Shown here: positions 9,784-19,038 of the stretch, piece by piece
Layout of the letters: each line of letters starts with the position of its first letter
How positions within the stretch are numbered: position 1 is the first letter of the stretch
Origin: Candidatus Acidiferrum typicum
GTDB lineage: Bacteria > Acidobacteriota > Terriglobia > Acidiferrales > UBA7541
Assembly: GCA_025463055.1 (NCBI GenBank)
Contig: JAOAPV010000038.1
Coordinates: forward strand, 1 to 64,000
Length of the DNA stretch: 64,000 nucleotides
Reading direction: 5' to 3'
Notes under the pieces: generated by a model
Told to the model about the DNA's origin: nothing
Databases searched by the model: none
What the model saw: the letters and a program-made list of their open reading frames with translations, nothing else
Made by a program: the position numbers and the translations under genes

Positions 9784-12700
9784 GTTGCTGGTTTCACAAT
9801 CAAGGCCGGAACTTCCTGCTGCCTTACCAAGTCGTCGTACGATTTCACGTCCGTGGAAACGATGGCTTTCCACTTCGTCAGTTGTTCATCGATAGCTTTG
9901 CCGAGCATGTCAAAAACTTCATAGGACTGCTTTGTAGGGGCCGTGTCAGCGCTGCCCACGACGCCACCTAGCGCGACAAGGTGATTGTTCAAGCGAACCG
10001 GGAAATTCAAAACATCCTGGCCGCTTTTTGCCTTAGTCTGGATCAGCGCCTCCTCGACTTCGGCCATTTTTTTGTCCAGCGATTTGCCAGCATCGGCAAT
10101 TGCTTTCGCTCGTGGATCGTTTTTCAATCGCTTGTTGATGGCGTTCATTTGTTCGCGCAAATCGCGGATTTGATTAATGGTATCGTCGGTTTCTGTGACC
10201 TTGTCGCGAATTTTAATCAAAAGCGCGAACTGCTTTTCCAGATCAGCTTGTGTGACCGCCAGACGCGGGTCAGCTTTGATTTCAAGCTGCGCAGTGTAGC
10301 TCTTGCCGAGGACCGTGAGCTTCACTTGGTACGTCCCAGGTAGTGCGCGCGGCCCGCCGGTGCTGCCCCCCCAGAGCGGCGCGTGCGGCACTTTCGTAGC
10401 ACCTTCGTAGTCGAGGTCCCAGACGAACCGATTCAGTCCGCCTTCGGCAGGAAGCTTACCTGCAGTGTGATCTGGCGCACCGAAGCCTTCATCCTGTTCT
10501 CCGTCCTCCTCTTTCTTGGGGAAGTGGCGAATGACTTTGCCGGAGGCGTCGAGAATGTCGAGCGTAATCTGGGGAGGTTCGCTGTCGTCGGATTTGGCAT
10601 CGGATTTTGCTGCGCCTTCCTTTGCTCCGGCGCTTTGCGCCTGCTCTTTCTGGCCACTTTTCTTCTCGGACTCTTTCTTTTCATCCGGCTTCTTCAGCGA
10701 ACTCTTGAGCCAATAATCGATTACCGCACCGGCAGGAGGATTTTGTCCGGTATTGGCGCTCCTGCCAAAAAAGGAGCCGCGGAAAAGCGTGTGACTCGCG
10801 GCAGCGGGCGTGAATAAATGAGCGGCATCTTGCGTCACGTCTTGGCTGTACTGTTCGAGTGGCGTGATGTCGTCGAGTACCCAAAAGCTGCGACCGTGCG
10901 TGGCCACAATCAAATCACTATTCTTCACAAGGAGATCGTTCACCGGCGAAAGTGGCAGGTTCAACTGCAACGGCTGCCATTGCTCGCCATCGTTGAAGGA
11001 AACGAACACGCCGGCTTCCGTGCCCGCAAAGAGCAAGCCGTCCTGCCGGGGATCGACGCGGACGGCATGAACATAAGCCTTCGCGGGAAGGCCGTTCACG
11101 AGCTTGGTCCATGTCTTCCCGAAATCAGTGGTTTTGAAAACGTACGGCGCAAAATCATCCATTTTGTGGCGTTCAACAGCAATGTACGCTGTGCCGGCAT
11201 CCGTCGGTGAAGCTTCAATCGCGCTCACGGTGCCCCAATCCGGCATCGCCTTGGGGGTGATGTTGTCCCAGTGTTGGCCGGCGTCGCGCGTTATGTGCAT
11301 CAGACCGTCATCGGTTCCCGCCCAGATCAAATCTTTTTGTGCCGGCGATTCCACTACGGAAAAAATGGTGTCGTAGACCTCGACGCCGGTGTTGTCTTTT
11401 GTTATGGGTCCGCCGGAGGCTTGCTGCTTTTGCTTATCGTTTTTCGTCAAATCGGGGCTGATGATGCTCCAGCTCATGCCGGCATCCGTGGTCTTGAACA
11501 GAACCTCTCCTGCGAAATAGAGGGTCTTCGGGTCATGCGGAGAAAATACAATCGGCTCGGTCCACTGAAAGCGATGCTTCACGTCCGCAGCCGCCCAGCC
11601 GATGGGATTGACCGGCCAGGGATTGATCGCCTGCATTTGGCCAGTGTGGTGATCGTATCGCGTGATTTCACCGCCGTAAGACCCTGCATATACGATTTGT
11701 GCATCGTTGGGGTCGGGAGCGATATAACCACTCTCCCCGCCGCCGACGTCGTACCAATCCGGGCGGTCAATGCCGCCGTCGGGGCTAGCACTGGCGATGC
11801 CGACTGTGGAGTTGTCCTGCTGCGCGCCGTAAATATAGTAAGGGAAGCGGTTGTCGGTGGTCACGTGATAGAACTGCGCGGTCGGCTGGTTGTAAACACT
11901 ACTCCAGCTTTGCGCTCCATCCGTGGATATTGTGGCGCCCCCGTCGTTGCCGTTGATAAGGCGCTTTGGATTTGTCGGATCGATCCACAGGCCGTGATTG
12001 TCGCCATGGGGAACGCGCAATACGTTGAAGGTCTTACCGCCGTCGTTCGAGCGGTAGACGCCAGTATTTAAGATATACACGGTGTCTGCGAATTTCGGAT
12101 CGGCGAAGATATGCGAGTAATACCAGGCGCGCTGGCGGAAGCGGTGATCGTCCGTCAGAAGCTGCCAATTTTCGCCGCCGTCATCGGAGCGGTAAATGCC
12201 GCCTTTCTCCGCTTCTACAACAGCCCATATGCGGTTTGGGTTCGCGCCGGAAACGGTTACGCCGATGCGGCCCAAAACTGTTTCGGGCAGGCCGTGCGCT
12301 TTGATTTCCTTCCAAGTCGTGCCGCCATCGGCGGAGCGATAGAGGCCGCTTCCGGGGCCGCCGCTATCCATACTCCAGGGAGTGCGCCTGGCTTGCCAAA
12401 GAGCCGCAAACAAAATATTGGAATTGCTCGGATCGAAGGTGATGTCAATGGCTCCGGTTTTCGCGTCCTTGTATAAGACCTTCTCCCATGTCTTGCCGCC
12501 GTCGCGGGTGCGAAAAACGCCACGCTCTTCGTTATCGCCGAACGGATGTCCCAGGGCAGCGACGAACGCCACGTCCGGATTTTTGGGGTTCACAATCAGG
12601 CGTCCGACCGCATGTGTGTCGCCAAGCCCTACAAACTTCCAGGTCTTGCCGGCGTCAATGGATTTATACACACCGTTTCCACCGACGATGTTGCCGCGGA

Positions 12701-13115
12701 TGCAAGCCTCGCCCGTGCCCACATAGATGACGTTGGGATCGGATTCGGCAACGGCGAGCGCGCCGATGGAGGGCGAGGCGTCCTTCTCTTTGTCGAAGAT
12801 AGGCTTCCAATTAAGGCCGCCGTCCGTGGTCTTCCAAACACCACCCGCGACGCCGCCGAAATAATAGGTGTTGTCTTCGCCGACGACGCCGGATACGGCG
12901 AGGACACGTCCGCCGCGAAACGGCCCGACCAAGCGGTAGGTGAGCGCCTTCCATGGGCCCTTATCTTCTTCTTCATCCTTCTGCGCGACCGGCGCCTGTT
13001 GTGAACTCTCCTGTTTCTTTTCTGTCTCACTTTCGGTGGGTTTTTTTGGTTTCTTCTGAGCGAATGCAGAAGTGAACGTCAGAGCGACAACGGCTAGCAG
13101 GGCAACTATTCGCAA
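9771..13115 (-). CDS. Secreted BNR/VPS10-like beta-propeller protein
   Basis: The product is about 1114 aa. The start is placed at TTG 13115 because GGAGG (13121-13125) lies 5 bases upstream and would overlap the alternative GTG at 13127. The first 20 residues (MRIVALLAVVALTFTSAFAQ) form a signal peptide, followed by a Lys/Glu-rich linker. Residues 50-750 carry many repeats of the BNR/sortilin kind (DGGKTW, DGGLNWK, SADGGTTWK, TRDAGQHWD), as in VPS10 or xyloglucanase propellers. A charged low-complexity stretch (DEKKESEKKSGQKEQ), a beta-rich segment and a C-terminal helical region follow. This layout is common in Acidobacteriota as a glycosyl-hydrolase-like protein, but no catalytic residues can be assigned; the substrate is unknown. 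Confidence 0.85.
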   Translation of the reverse strand: MRIVALLAVVALTFTSAFAQKKPKKPTESETEKKQESSQQAPVAQKDEEEDKGPWKALTYRLVGPFRGGRVLAVSGVVGEDNTYYFGGVAGGVWKTTDGGLNWKPIFDKEKDASPSIGALAVAESDPNVIYVGTGEACIRGNIVGGNGVYKSIDAGKTWKFVGLGDTHAVGRLIVNPKNPDVAFVAALGHPFGDNEERGVFRTRDGGKTWEKVLYKDAKTGAIDITFDPSNSNILFAALWQARRTPWSMDSGGPGSGLYRSADGGTTWKEIKAHGLPETVLGRIGVTVSGANPNRIWAVVEAEKGGIYRSDDGGENWQLLTDDHRFRQRAWYYSHIFADPKFADTVYILNTGVYRSNDGGKTFNVLRVPHGDNHGLWIDPTNPKRLINGNDGGATISTDGAQSWSSVYNQPTAQFYHVTTDNRFPYYIYGAQQDNSTVGIASASPDGGIDRPDWYDVGGGESGYIAPDPNDAQIVYAGSYGGEITRYDHHTGQMQAINPWPVNPIGWAAADVKHRFQWTEPIVFSPHDPKTLYFAGEVLFKTTDAGMSWSIISPDLTKNDKQKQQASGGPITKDNTGVEVYDTIFSVVESPAQKDLIWAGTDDGLMHITRDAGQHWDNITPKAMPDWGTVSAIEASPTDAGTAYIAVERHKMDDFAPYVFKTTDFGKTWTKLVNGLPAKAYVHAVRVDPRQDGLLFAGTEAGVFVSFNDGEQWQPLQLNLPLSPVNDLLVKNSDLIVATHGRSFWVLDDITPLEQYSQDVTQDAAHLFTPAAASHTLFRGSFFGRSANTGQNPPAGAVIDYWLKSSLKKPDEKKESEKKSGQKEQAQSAGAKEGAAKSDAKSDDSEPPQITLDILDASGKVIRHFPKKEEDGEQDEGFGAPDHTAGKLPAEGGLNRFVWDLDYEGATKVPHAPLWGGSTGGPRALPGTYQVKLTVLGKSYTAQLEIKADPRLAVTQADLEKQFALLIKIRDKVTETDDTINQIRDLREQMNAINKRLKNDPRAKAIADAGKSLDKKMAEVEEALIQTKAKSGQDVLNFPVRLNNHLVALGGVVGSADTAPTKQSYEVFDMLGKAIDEQLTKWKAIVSTDVKSYDDLVRQQEVPALIVKPATETR

Positions 13116-13233
13116 TGTTTCCTCCACAGGGTTATTAGGGTTTGCATCCTAAACGCTTCCGGCATTCCAGCAAAGCAAAAATCTTTAATTTATGCCGTGA
13201 AGAGGCGCGCTAATCTGCGCTCTTCCAAGTTCG

Positions 13234-13929
13234 CTACTTATTCTGGCCGTAATAGGCGTCGCGACCGTGTTTGCGACGGAAATGTTTATCATGCAGGTGC
13301 TGCGAGATGCAGCGCGCCCTAGGATTGGCCGCGATGGTCTGGGACGCCATCGCTGCAATTTCTTCGACGATGACCGCAATATGCGCGGCTTCTGCGGGTG
13401 TGGCGCCCCAGCAAAACGGGGCATGTCCGGCGACCAGTACCGCGGGCAGATGTAGGGGATCGAGCTTCGCGAAGCGCCGTACGATGGCGTGACCTGTGTT
13501 TGCTTCATAGTCTGCGCGAATCTGTGCCGGCGTCAGCGGTTTCGTAACTGGGATAGGTCCGTGGAAGTAGTCGGCATGCGTCGTCCCGAAGCAAGGAATC
13601 TCGCGCTGCGCCTGGGCCCAGGAAGTGGCCGCTCGCGAATGCGTGTGCGCGATGCCTCCAATCGAGGCGAACTCACGATAAAGAATTAAGTGGGTAGGGA
13701 GATCGGAAGAAGGGCGCAGCGAGCCCTCGACGATTTTGCCATCGAGATTGGTGACAACCAGATCTTCGGCCTTCATTTTGTCGTACGGTACGCCGCTGGG
13801 CTTGATCACAACGAGTCCTTCGTCGCGCGCGATCCCACTGGCATTACCGAACGTGTAAAGCACCAGTCCGCGGCGCACTAATTCCAGATTGGCTTCCAAA
13901 ACTTCTTCACGCAGCGCTTTCAGGATCAT
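13234..13929 (-). CDS. araD: L-ribulose-5-phosphate 4-epimerase
   Basis: This is a 231-aa class II aldolase/AraD-fold enzyme that converts L-ribulose 5-phosphate to D-xylulose 5-phosphate. Visible motifs are GNASG, KPSGVPYDKM, the metal-binding AHTHSRAATSWAQA (His-x-His) and VAGHAPFCWG with the third zinc His. The length matches E. coli AraD (231 aa). Its ATG overlaps the araB stop as ATGA, so the two are translationally coupled. It is the last gene of the arabinose operon. UlaF/SgbE-type epimerases are close relatives, but the context favours arabinose. Confidence 0.92.
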   Translation of the reverse strand: MILKALREEVLEANLELVRRGLVLYTFGNASGIARDEGLVVIKPSGVPYDKMKAEDLVVTNLDGKIVEGSLRPSSDLPTHLILYREFASIGGIAHTHSRAATSWAQAQREIPCFGTTHADYFHGPIPVTKPLTPAQIRADYEANTGHAIVRRFAKLDPLHLPAVLVAGHAPFCWGATPAEAAHIAVIVEEIAAMASQTIAANPRARCISQHLHDKHFRRKHGRDAYYGQNK

Positions 13930-15509
13930 GCATTGCCTCGGGCCGAAGCAGCGACGCTCCGCAAAGTCGGCAGGATTCTACCAACGGAAATCGCAGAGGC
14001 GTTGGACTTGCCGAAACCAAAGTAAAGCTCCCGATAAAGAGCATAAAGCTCTTGATACGTATGGGCGGCCCGCGCGTCCGGTTCAACCACGCGATACTCG
14101 GGGCAAAGCGCGGCCTGCGCTTCTTCCAATGAACGGAACGCGCCGGCTGCCAGCGCGGCGAAAATCGCCGAGCCCAGGCTCGTGACATCCGTCTTCGGAA
14201 TGAGCACCGGCTTGTTCAGCACGTTCGCGTAAACGCGGTTGAGCGCTTCATTTTTCTGAGGGATGCCGCCGGCATTGATGACGCGTCGTATGGGAACGCC
14301 GTGCTCTTCCATCCGTTCCAGGATAACTCGGGTGTGAAAAGCCGTGCCCTCGATCGCCGCGAACAATTCATCTTGCGCGCTATGCGTCAGATGCCACCCA
14401 AGCGTGATTCCGCCGAGTTCGGGATTGACGAGCACTGTGCGGTCGCCGTTGTCCCACGTCAGCCGGAGCAACCCCGTTTGTCCGGCCCGATACGAACCAA
14501 GGTCCTGCGACAGCGCGGCCACGCTGCTATTGGACCGCCGTGCGATGGCTTCGAAAATATCTCCGGTTGCGGAGAGTCCAGCTTCAACCCCGGTCTTTTG
14601 CGGATGCACAGAGCCAGGGACAACTCCGCACACGCCTGGGATGAGGCGGGTGTCATCGCTCATAGCGATGATGCAGGTTGAGGTGCCGACAACGTTCACC
14701 ACGTCGCCCGTACGCGCGCCGGCGCCGACCGCGTCCCAATGCGCATCGAACGCGCCTACCGGGATGGGAATGCCCGCGCGAAGCCCGAGTCTCTCCGCCC
14801 ACTCTGGCGCAAGGTGCCCTGCAAGCTTGTCGCTTGTCGCGTACTGGCCTTGCAGCTTCGCGCGAACACCTTTAAGCAGCGGGTCAACTTGCACCAAGAA
14901 GTCCTCTCCAGGTAATCCTCCAAGCAAGTCGTTCCACATCCACTTGTGCCCCATGGCGCAAATCGAACGAACCGCCTCGGCAGGACCATCGATTCCGCAA
15001 AGGACCGCCGCGACCATGTCGCAATGCTCAAACGCGCTGGCGAATTGCTGCCGCTTCTCGGGATTGTGGCGCAGCCAATGCAGTAGCTTGGAAAATCCCC
15101 ACTCGGAGGAATACGTTCCACCGTACCAATCAATCGCCTGCAATTTTTGGCGATGCGCCGTCTCGGTGATCAGCGCGGCTTCGCGCCAGGAGCGATGGTC
15201 GCACCACAAATAATACTCATCGAGTGGCCGTAGCTTTGCGTCTACAGGAATGACGCTGGAGCCGGTCGTATCGATGGCGAGCGCTGCAATTTGATCTCCC
15301 GATGTGCGCGCCAAGGCCGTAGCCTTGCGGGTGGCTTCCGCAAGCGCACGCATGTGGTCGTGATGATTCTGCGTCGCGTGGTCGGGATCATCTTTCCTTC
15401 GATGCAGTGGATATTCGGCAACGCCTGAGCCAAGGCGCCCCCGCTGTGTGTCAATGATCGTAACGCGCACGCTAAGCGTGCCAAAATCCACGCCTGCCAC
15501 TATGGCCAT
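13926..15509 (-). CDS. araB: Ribulokinase (FGGY family)
   Basis: The product is 527 aa, close to the usual 560. The N-terminal phosphate-1 motif GVDFGTLSVRVTIID and the later DTTGSSV, ALNRVYANVL and VVGTSTC blocks are typical of ribulokinase within FGGY kinases. It phosphorylates L-ribulose in the cytoplasm with ATP. It lies 42 bp downstream of the isomerase gene and overlaps araD by 4 bp, which supports a single arabinose operon. The assignment is strong; other pentulose kinases are less likely given the araD partner. Confidence 0.92.
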   Translation of the reverse strand: MAIVAGVDFGTLSVRVTIIDTQRGRLGSGVAEYPLHRRKDDPDHATQNHHDHMRALAEATRKATALARTSGDQIAALAIDTTGSSVIPVDAKLRPLDEYYLWCDHRSWREAALITETAHRQKLQAIDWYGGTYSSEWGFSKLLHWLRHNPEKRQQFASAFEHCDMVAAVLCGIDGPAEAVRSICAMGHKWMWNDLLGGLPGEDFLVQVDPLLKGVRAKLQGQYATSDKLAGHLAPEWAERLGLRAGIPIPVGAFDAHWDAVGAGARTGDVVNVVGTSTCIIAMSDDTRLIPGVCGVVPGSVHPQKTGVEAGLSATGDIFEAIARRSNSSVAALSQDLGSYRAGQTGLLRLTWDNGDRTVLVNPELGGITLGWHLTHSAQDELFAAIEGTAFHTRVILERMEEHGVPIRRVINAGGIPQKNEALNRVYANVLNKPVLIPKTDVTSLGSAIFAALAAGAFRSLEEAQAALCPEYRVVEPDARAAHTYQELYALYRELYFGFGKSNASAISVGRILPTLRSVAASARGNA

Positions 15510-15551
15510 GAATTGGTGTCCGAGTTCGATTGCACTCGCGGCATCGCTTGC

Positions 15552-16952
15552 TTACGCGTGCGCGTACATGTCCCAGCCGAGATACCGCGTCGTTGCCTCA
15601 TGAATTACAGGCGCGATCGTAGAGAAATTCGCCGCCACGTGATGCTCGAATCCGTTTTCGCAGATGTAATGCAGAAGTTTCTGCATATTAGGAATCTCCA
15701 CCACGCCCGCCCCGCCGAAAGTTTCCAGTGGATCATCCGTGAAGCGCCCTTCACCGGCATATCCTCGAATCTTGCCGGTCAAGTCATCCGTGGAGAAGCG
15801 TGCGTAGCTCATCGCGCCGGATTTGACGCGCCCCACGCAGGTCCCGAAAGTATTTTCCTTCCCAACAGTGCCGGCGATGATCGCTTGAAAATCCATCTGA
15901 ACATCTTTGAAGAAATGCTTCGGCAAATTGCTGCAGTGGAAACACACGGCTTTGTTGGGATCGCTACCGTAGTTGTTGTTCCAGTCAAGCAAAGCGCTGG
16001 GTGTCTGCGACGCAAGTTGCAGCGCGTGCATACCCAGCACGCCGCAGACGTCGACTTCGCAAGCGCTTGAGACCAGCGAATCGCTCATCATGCTCATTAC
16101 GGTGCACGGCACCACGCCGAGGTTTTCCTCGAGGGATGTCCAGCACTGTACAGCGCTGATTTGCACCTGCGCACTTTGCATCCAATCATCGATTACCGCG
16201 CCGAGCTTGGCCATTTTGAGCAGCGCGGGCTGAGGGATGCCGCTGGTTGTGACATAGCGCTCGATGTTCTTCAGCTTTTTTACCGCGCGATCGTCAGTAT
16301 CTTTCATGCGCCCGATGCGCCCAATGACCTCTGAAAGGTCCAGCGTCTCGACGGTAATACCGTTGGCTTCGAGAAGTTTTTCGCTGTATCGCACTGTGTT
16401 GAACGCCGCCGGCCGCGCGCCAATCGCTCCAACGCGGAGATTGCGTAATCCCTTTACTACGCGGCATACCCCAGAAAACCACTCGAGATCCTTCTTGAAC
16501 TCCGCGGAGCTCGGCGCGACGGTGTGCAATGTTGTCAGCGAATAGGGAATTCCATATTGCTTTAGGTTGTTGCATGCGGACATTTTTCCGCAGAAGCTGT
16601 CGCGGCGGTGCGCGATGGTCATTTTCCCCGGCGCGTCCGGAGTGGCCTGCACCAGCACCGGAACATCCAGGCGTGCGAGTCGCAGCGTATCGGCGATGGC
16701 GCGCTCATCGCCGAAATTCGGAAGTGACACAACTACACCATCAATTTCATCGCTATGAGAGCGGAACAGGTCGGCGCAGCGACGTGCGTCGGCAAACGTT
16801 TCCACCGACCCGAACTTGCTTTCCTCCGGCGTCAGGCAGAACGCCTTGTGACCCTGCTCAGCCAAAACCCGCAAAATCTCTTCGCGGCCGTCGCGCGCCA
16901 GCACATCGGGGAAGAACCCCCGATTGCCGATGATCACGCCGAACGTGTTCAT
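15552..16952 (-). CDS. L-fucose/L-arabinose isomerase family protein
   Basis: The product is 466 aa from the ATG at 16952, which has AGGAG seven bases upstream; longer in-frame starts would run through the preceding gene. The sequence resembles the FucI/AraA-fold family (VVSLPNFGDERAIADTL, CEVDVCGVLGMHALQLAS, CFHCSNLPKHFF) rather than classical AraA. Lying between a sugar symporter and araB-araD, it very likely supplies the L-arabinose to L-ribulose step in the cytoplasm. That is inference: the family also includes fucose isomerases. The start overlaps the upstream membrane-protein gene as ATGA. Confidence 0.85.
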   Translation of the reverse strand: MNTFGVIIGNRGFFPDVLARDGREEILRVLAEQGHKAFCLTPEESKFGSVETFADARRCADLFRSHSDEIDGVVVSLPNFGDERAIADTLRLARLDVPVLVQATPDAPGKMTIAHRRDSFCGKMSACNNLKQYGIPYSLTTLHTVAPSSAEFKKDLEWFSGVCRVVKGLRNLRVGAIGARPAAFNTVRYSEKLLEANGITVETLDLSEVIGRIGRMKDTDDRAVKKLKNIERYVTTSGIPQPALLKMAKLGAVIDDWMQSAQVQISAVQCWTSLEENLGVVPCTVMSMMSDSLVSSACEVDVCGVLGMHALQLASQTPSALLDWNNNYGSDPNKAVCFHCSNLPKHFFKDVQMDFQAIIAGTVGKENTFGTCVGRVKSGAMSYARFSTDDLTGKIRGYAGEGRFTDDPLETFGGAGVVEIPNMQKLLHYICENGFEHHVAANFSTIAPVIHEATTRYLGWDMYAHA

Positions 16953-17164
16953 GAACTCCTCCGTGGCCGGAAAGCAATAATATATCCGCCGCCCAGCACC
17001 ACCATAAGACTGCCCCACCAGACGGGCGCGTGCAAATTTGCGAGAACGGTCGGTGGCGGATTCTGCCACTCGGCGATTCCGCTGGCCACGATTAACGCCC
17101 CGTAGGTCAGTAGCAACAAGCCTACAAAGAACCACACCGGAATAATGTGATGTTTGTCGCTCAT
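16949..17164 (-). CDS. Small two-helix membrane protein of the arabinose operon
   Basis: The product is 71 aa from MSDKHHIIPV. Two hydrophobic segments are visible, VWFFVGLLLLTYGALIVASG and a second near WWGSLMVVLGGGYIIAF, ending in a basic tail (RPRRSS). It sits 5 bp after the symporter gene and overlaps the isomerase start by 4 bp, so it is locked into the operon. Similar small proteins accompany sodium/solute symporters in Acidobacteriota; it may stabilise the transporter. No family with a known function is recognised. Confidence 0.8.
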   Translation of the reverse strand: MSDKHHIIPVWFFVGLLLLTYGALIVASGIAEWQNPPPTVLANLHAPVWWGSLMVVLGGGYIIAFRPRRSS

Positions 17165-17169
17165 GGGCC

Positions 17170-18873
17170 CTACCAGAAAACTATTTGAAGAATTACAAAC
17201 AGTACCAGTGCTACGCCTGCCCAAAAAATTGGCTTTTGGAGCAGCGGCACGTTTTCTTCCTTCGGTATCGGCGTGACGCCGTACACGAGCCCGGTCAACT
17301 CCGCCAACGGCTTTGGTGTGGTCGCGAGGCTCACAAACACAGTAACAAGCACGCACACGGAGCAAGACCATAGTGCCTGATACATATCTTGCGTCAATCC
17401 CTTAGCCATCGGAGACAGAGCAAACACGGCCACCAGATTATGATCGATCTTCATCGAAGCGAAAATCCCGATCGCGGTCAGCGTTCCGGCCAGCAGCCCC
17501 AAGAATCCGCCTAGCGGTGTCGCGCGCTTCCACAACATGCCGAGCAGCACAGTTCCGAATAGCGGCGCAATGAAAAAGCTGAAGAGCGCTTGCACATAAT
17601 CCATGATGCTCGCAAAACCCATCGCCAAATATGCGGTTCCGATACTGATAAATAATCCAATGATCGTGCACCAGCGGCCCATAGAGACGTAATGTCGATC
17701 TGGAGCGGTTTTGCGAATAAATGGCCGGTAGATGTCATAGGTCCACACGGTAGCGAACGCGCTGACATTACCCGCCATGCCTGCCATGAATCCAGCGACC
17801 AGCGCGGTCACGCCGAGTCCCATCAATCCGGGTCCGCAGTAGCGTGCCAGCATCAGCGGCAGCACGTCGTTGTAACTGTGCTGCCCAGGCTGCAGCGCGC
17901 TCTCCGGCACTAACTTTTCCGGCAGCACCGCCAAGCCGATCAAGCCGGGCAGGATCACAATCAGTGGTACGGCCATCTTGAAAAACGATCCGATGATCGG
18001 GGCCATTTTTGCGGAACGTAAATCTTTGGCGGCGAGCACGCGCTGCACTACAAGAAAGTCCGTCGTCCAATAACCCATGGAAATAACCGCGCCCAGCCCG
18101 AAGACGATCCCCGTCCAATGCATGCCCATGGGATTGTCTTCAAAATGTCCCAGCGTGCTCCACGCGTGCGTGAAATTTTGCCCGGGGAAATTATGCTGGA
18201 TTCGCGCCACCAGCCCGTTCCATCCGCCCGCTTCGATCAGCCCCAGGATCGGGATTAGCAGCGCGCCGAACCAAATCAGAAAAAATTGCAGGACTTCGTT
18301 GAATATCGCGGAGAATAGCCCGCCCGAGGCCACGTAAATTCCCACCGTGAGCGACGAAACCCAGATGCTGAAGTGGATGTTCCAGCCCAGCACCACCTGC
18401 ATCACCTTGGCCATCGCAAACATGTTCACGCCAGACATCAGAATTGTCATGAACCCAAAAGAAACCGCGCTCAACCCGCTCGCTGCTTTTCCGTAGCGCA
18501 GTTGCAAATAGCCCGGCACCGAATGCGTCTTCGAAATGTAATAGAACGGCATCATCACGATGCCCAGGAAGAGCATCGCGGGAATCGCGCCAATCCAATA
18601 CCAGTGCGCGGCGAGAATCCCGTATTGATAGGAAGAGCCCGCCCAGCCGAGCAATTCCAGTGAGCCCAGATTCGCCGATAGGAAGCTCAGCCCCGCCACC
18701 CACGCCGTCATCTCGCGACCTGCTAGGAAAAAATCCTCGCCGCTTTGCGCAAAACGTTTCAGGTAAAAACCGATACACAGAACAGCGATGAAGTAGATTG
18801 CGATGATGGCCAGGTCAACTGAGGAGAGGCGCACCAGTCTCTGAGGCACTAGCGTAGCCAGAGCGAAGTTCAT
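17170..18873 (-). CDS. Sodium:solute symporter (SSS family), probable arabinose importer
   Basis: The product is 567 aa with about 13-14 hydrophobic helices. Family features include GEDFFLAGREMTAWVAGLSF near residues 45-65, SANLGSLELLGWAGS, and late GLMGLGVTALVAGFMAGMAG. These resemble the SGLT/galactose branch. SSS proteins couple sugar uptake to Na+ at the inner membrane. It is the first gene of the operon with the small membrane protein, isomerase, araB and araD, so L-arabinose is the likely substrate. No strong Shine-Dalgarno is seen before the ATG. Confidence 0.9.
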   Translation of the reverse strand: MNFALATLVPQRLVRLSSVDLAIIAIYFIAVLCIGFYLKRFAQSGEDFFLAGREMTAWVAGLSFLSANLGSLELLGWAGSSYQYGILAAHWYWIGAIPAMLFLGIVMMPFYYISKTHSVPGYLQLRYGKAASGLSAVSFGFMTILMSGVNMFAMAKVMQVVLGWNIHFSIWVSSLTVGIYVASGGLFSAIFNEVLQFFLIWFGALLIPILGLIEAGGWNGLVARIQHNFPGQNFTHAWSTLGHFEDNPMGMHWTGIVFGLGAVISMGYWTTDFLVVQRVLAAKDLRSAKMAPIIGSFFKMAVPLIVILPGLIGLAVLPEKLVPESALQPGQHSYNDVLPLMLARYCGPGLMGLGVTALVAGFMAGMAGNVSAFATVWTYDIYRPFIRKTAPDRHYVSMGRWCTIIGLFISIGTAYLAMGFASIMDYVQALFSFFIAPLFGTVLLGMLWKRATPLGGFLGLLAGTLTAIGIFASMKIDHNLVAVFALSPMAKGLTQDMYQALWSCSVCVLVTVFVSLATTPKPLAELTGLVYGVTPIPKEENVPLLQKPIFWAGVALVLFVILQIVFW

Positions 18874-18934
18874 CGTCAGGAGTTCACCACCTAGCGAATT
18901 CTTCAGAATAGTTGAATAGCGTCGTCTTTGTGGG

Positions 18935-18973
18935 GAACTATATCGTGCGAACTTCGCATTGTCGAACTATATC
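18935..18973 (-). promoter_or_regulatory. Candidate promoter/operator of the arabinose operon
   Basis: On the minus strand the 10-mer GATATAGTTC occurs twice (18964-18973 and 18935-18944), 29 bp apart. An 11-bp palindrome, GCGAACTTCGC, lies between them at 18947-18957. A possible -35 TTCGAC (18961-18966) and -10 TATAGT (18937-18942) with an 18-bp spacer overlap these repeats. This looks like a regulator site about 60-100 bp before the symporter start. No regulator gene is adjacent. Confidence 0.4.
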
Positions 18974-19038
18974 AGGCGCAGTTTTGGCTAGCTGAAGTTC
19001 TGCGGTTAGTCTGCCTACAAGGTAGGAGAGGCCTACTG

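Noticed and set aside
9661-9873. 71-residue N-terminal extension of the FAD/Fe-S oxidoreductase
   Set aside because: It would overlap the end of the propeller gene, and the TTG at 9660 has a clear AAAGGAAAGG ribosome site.
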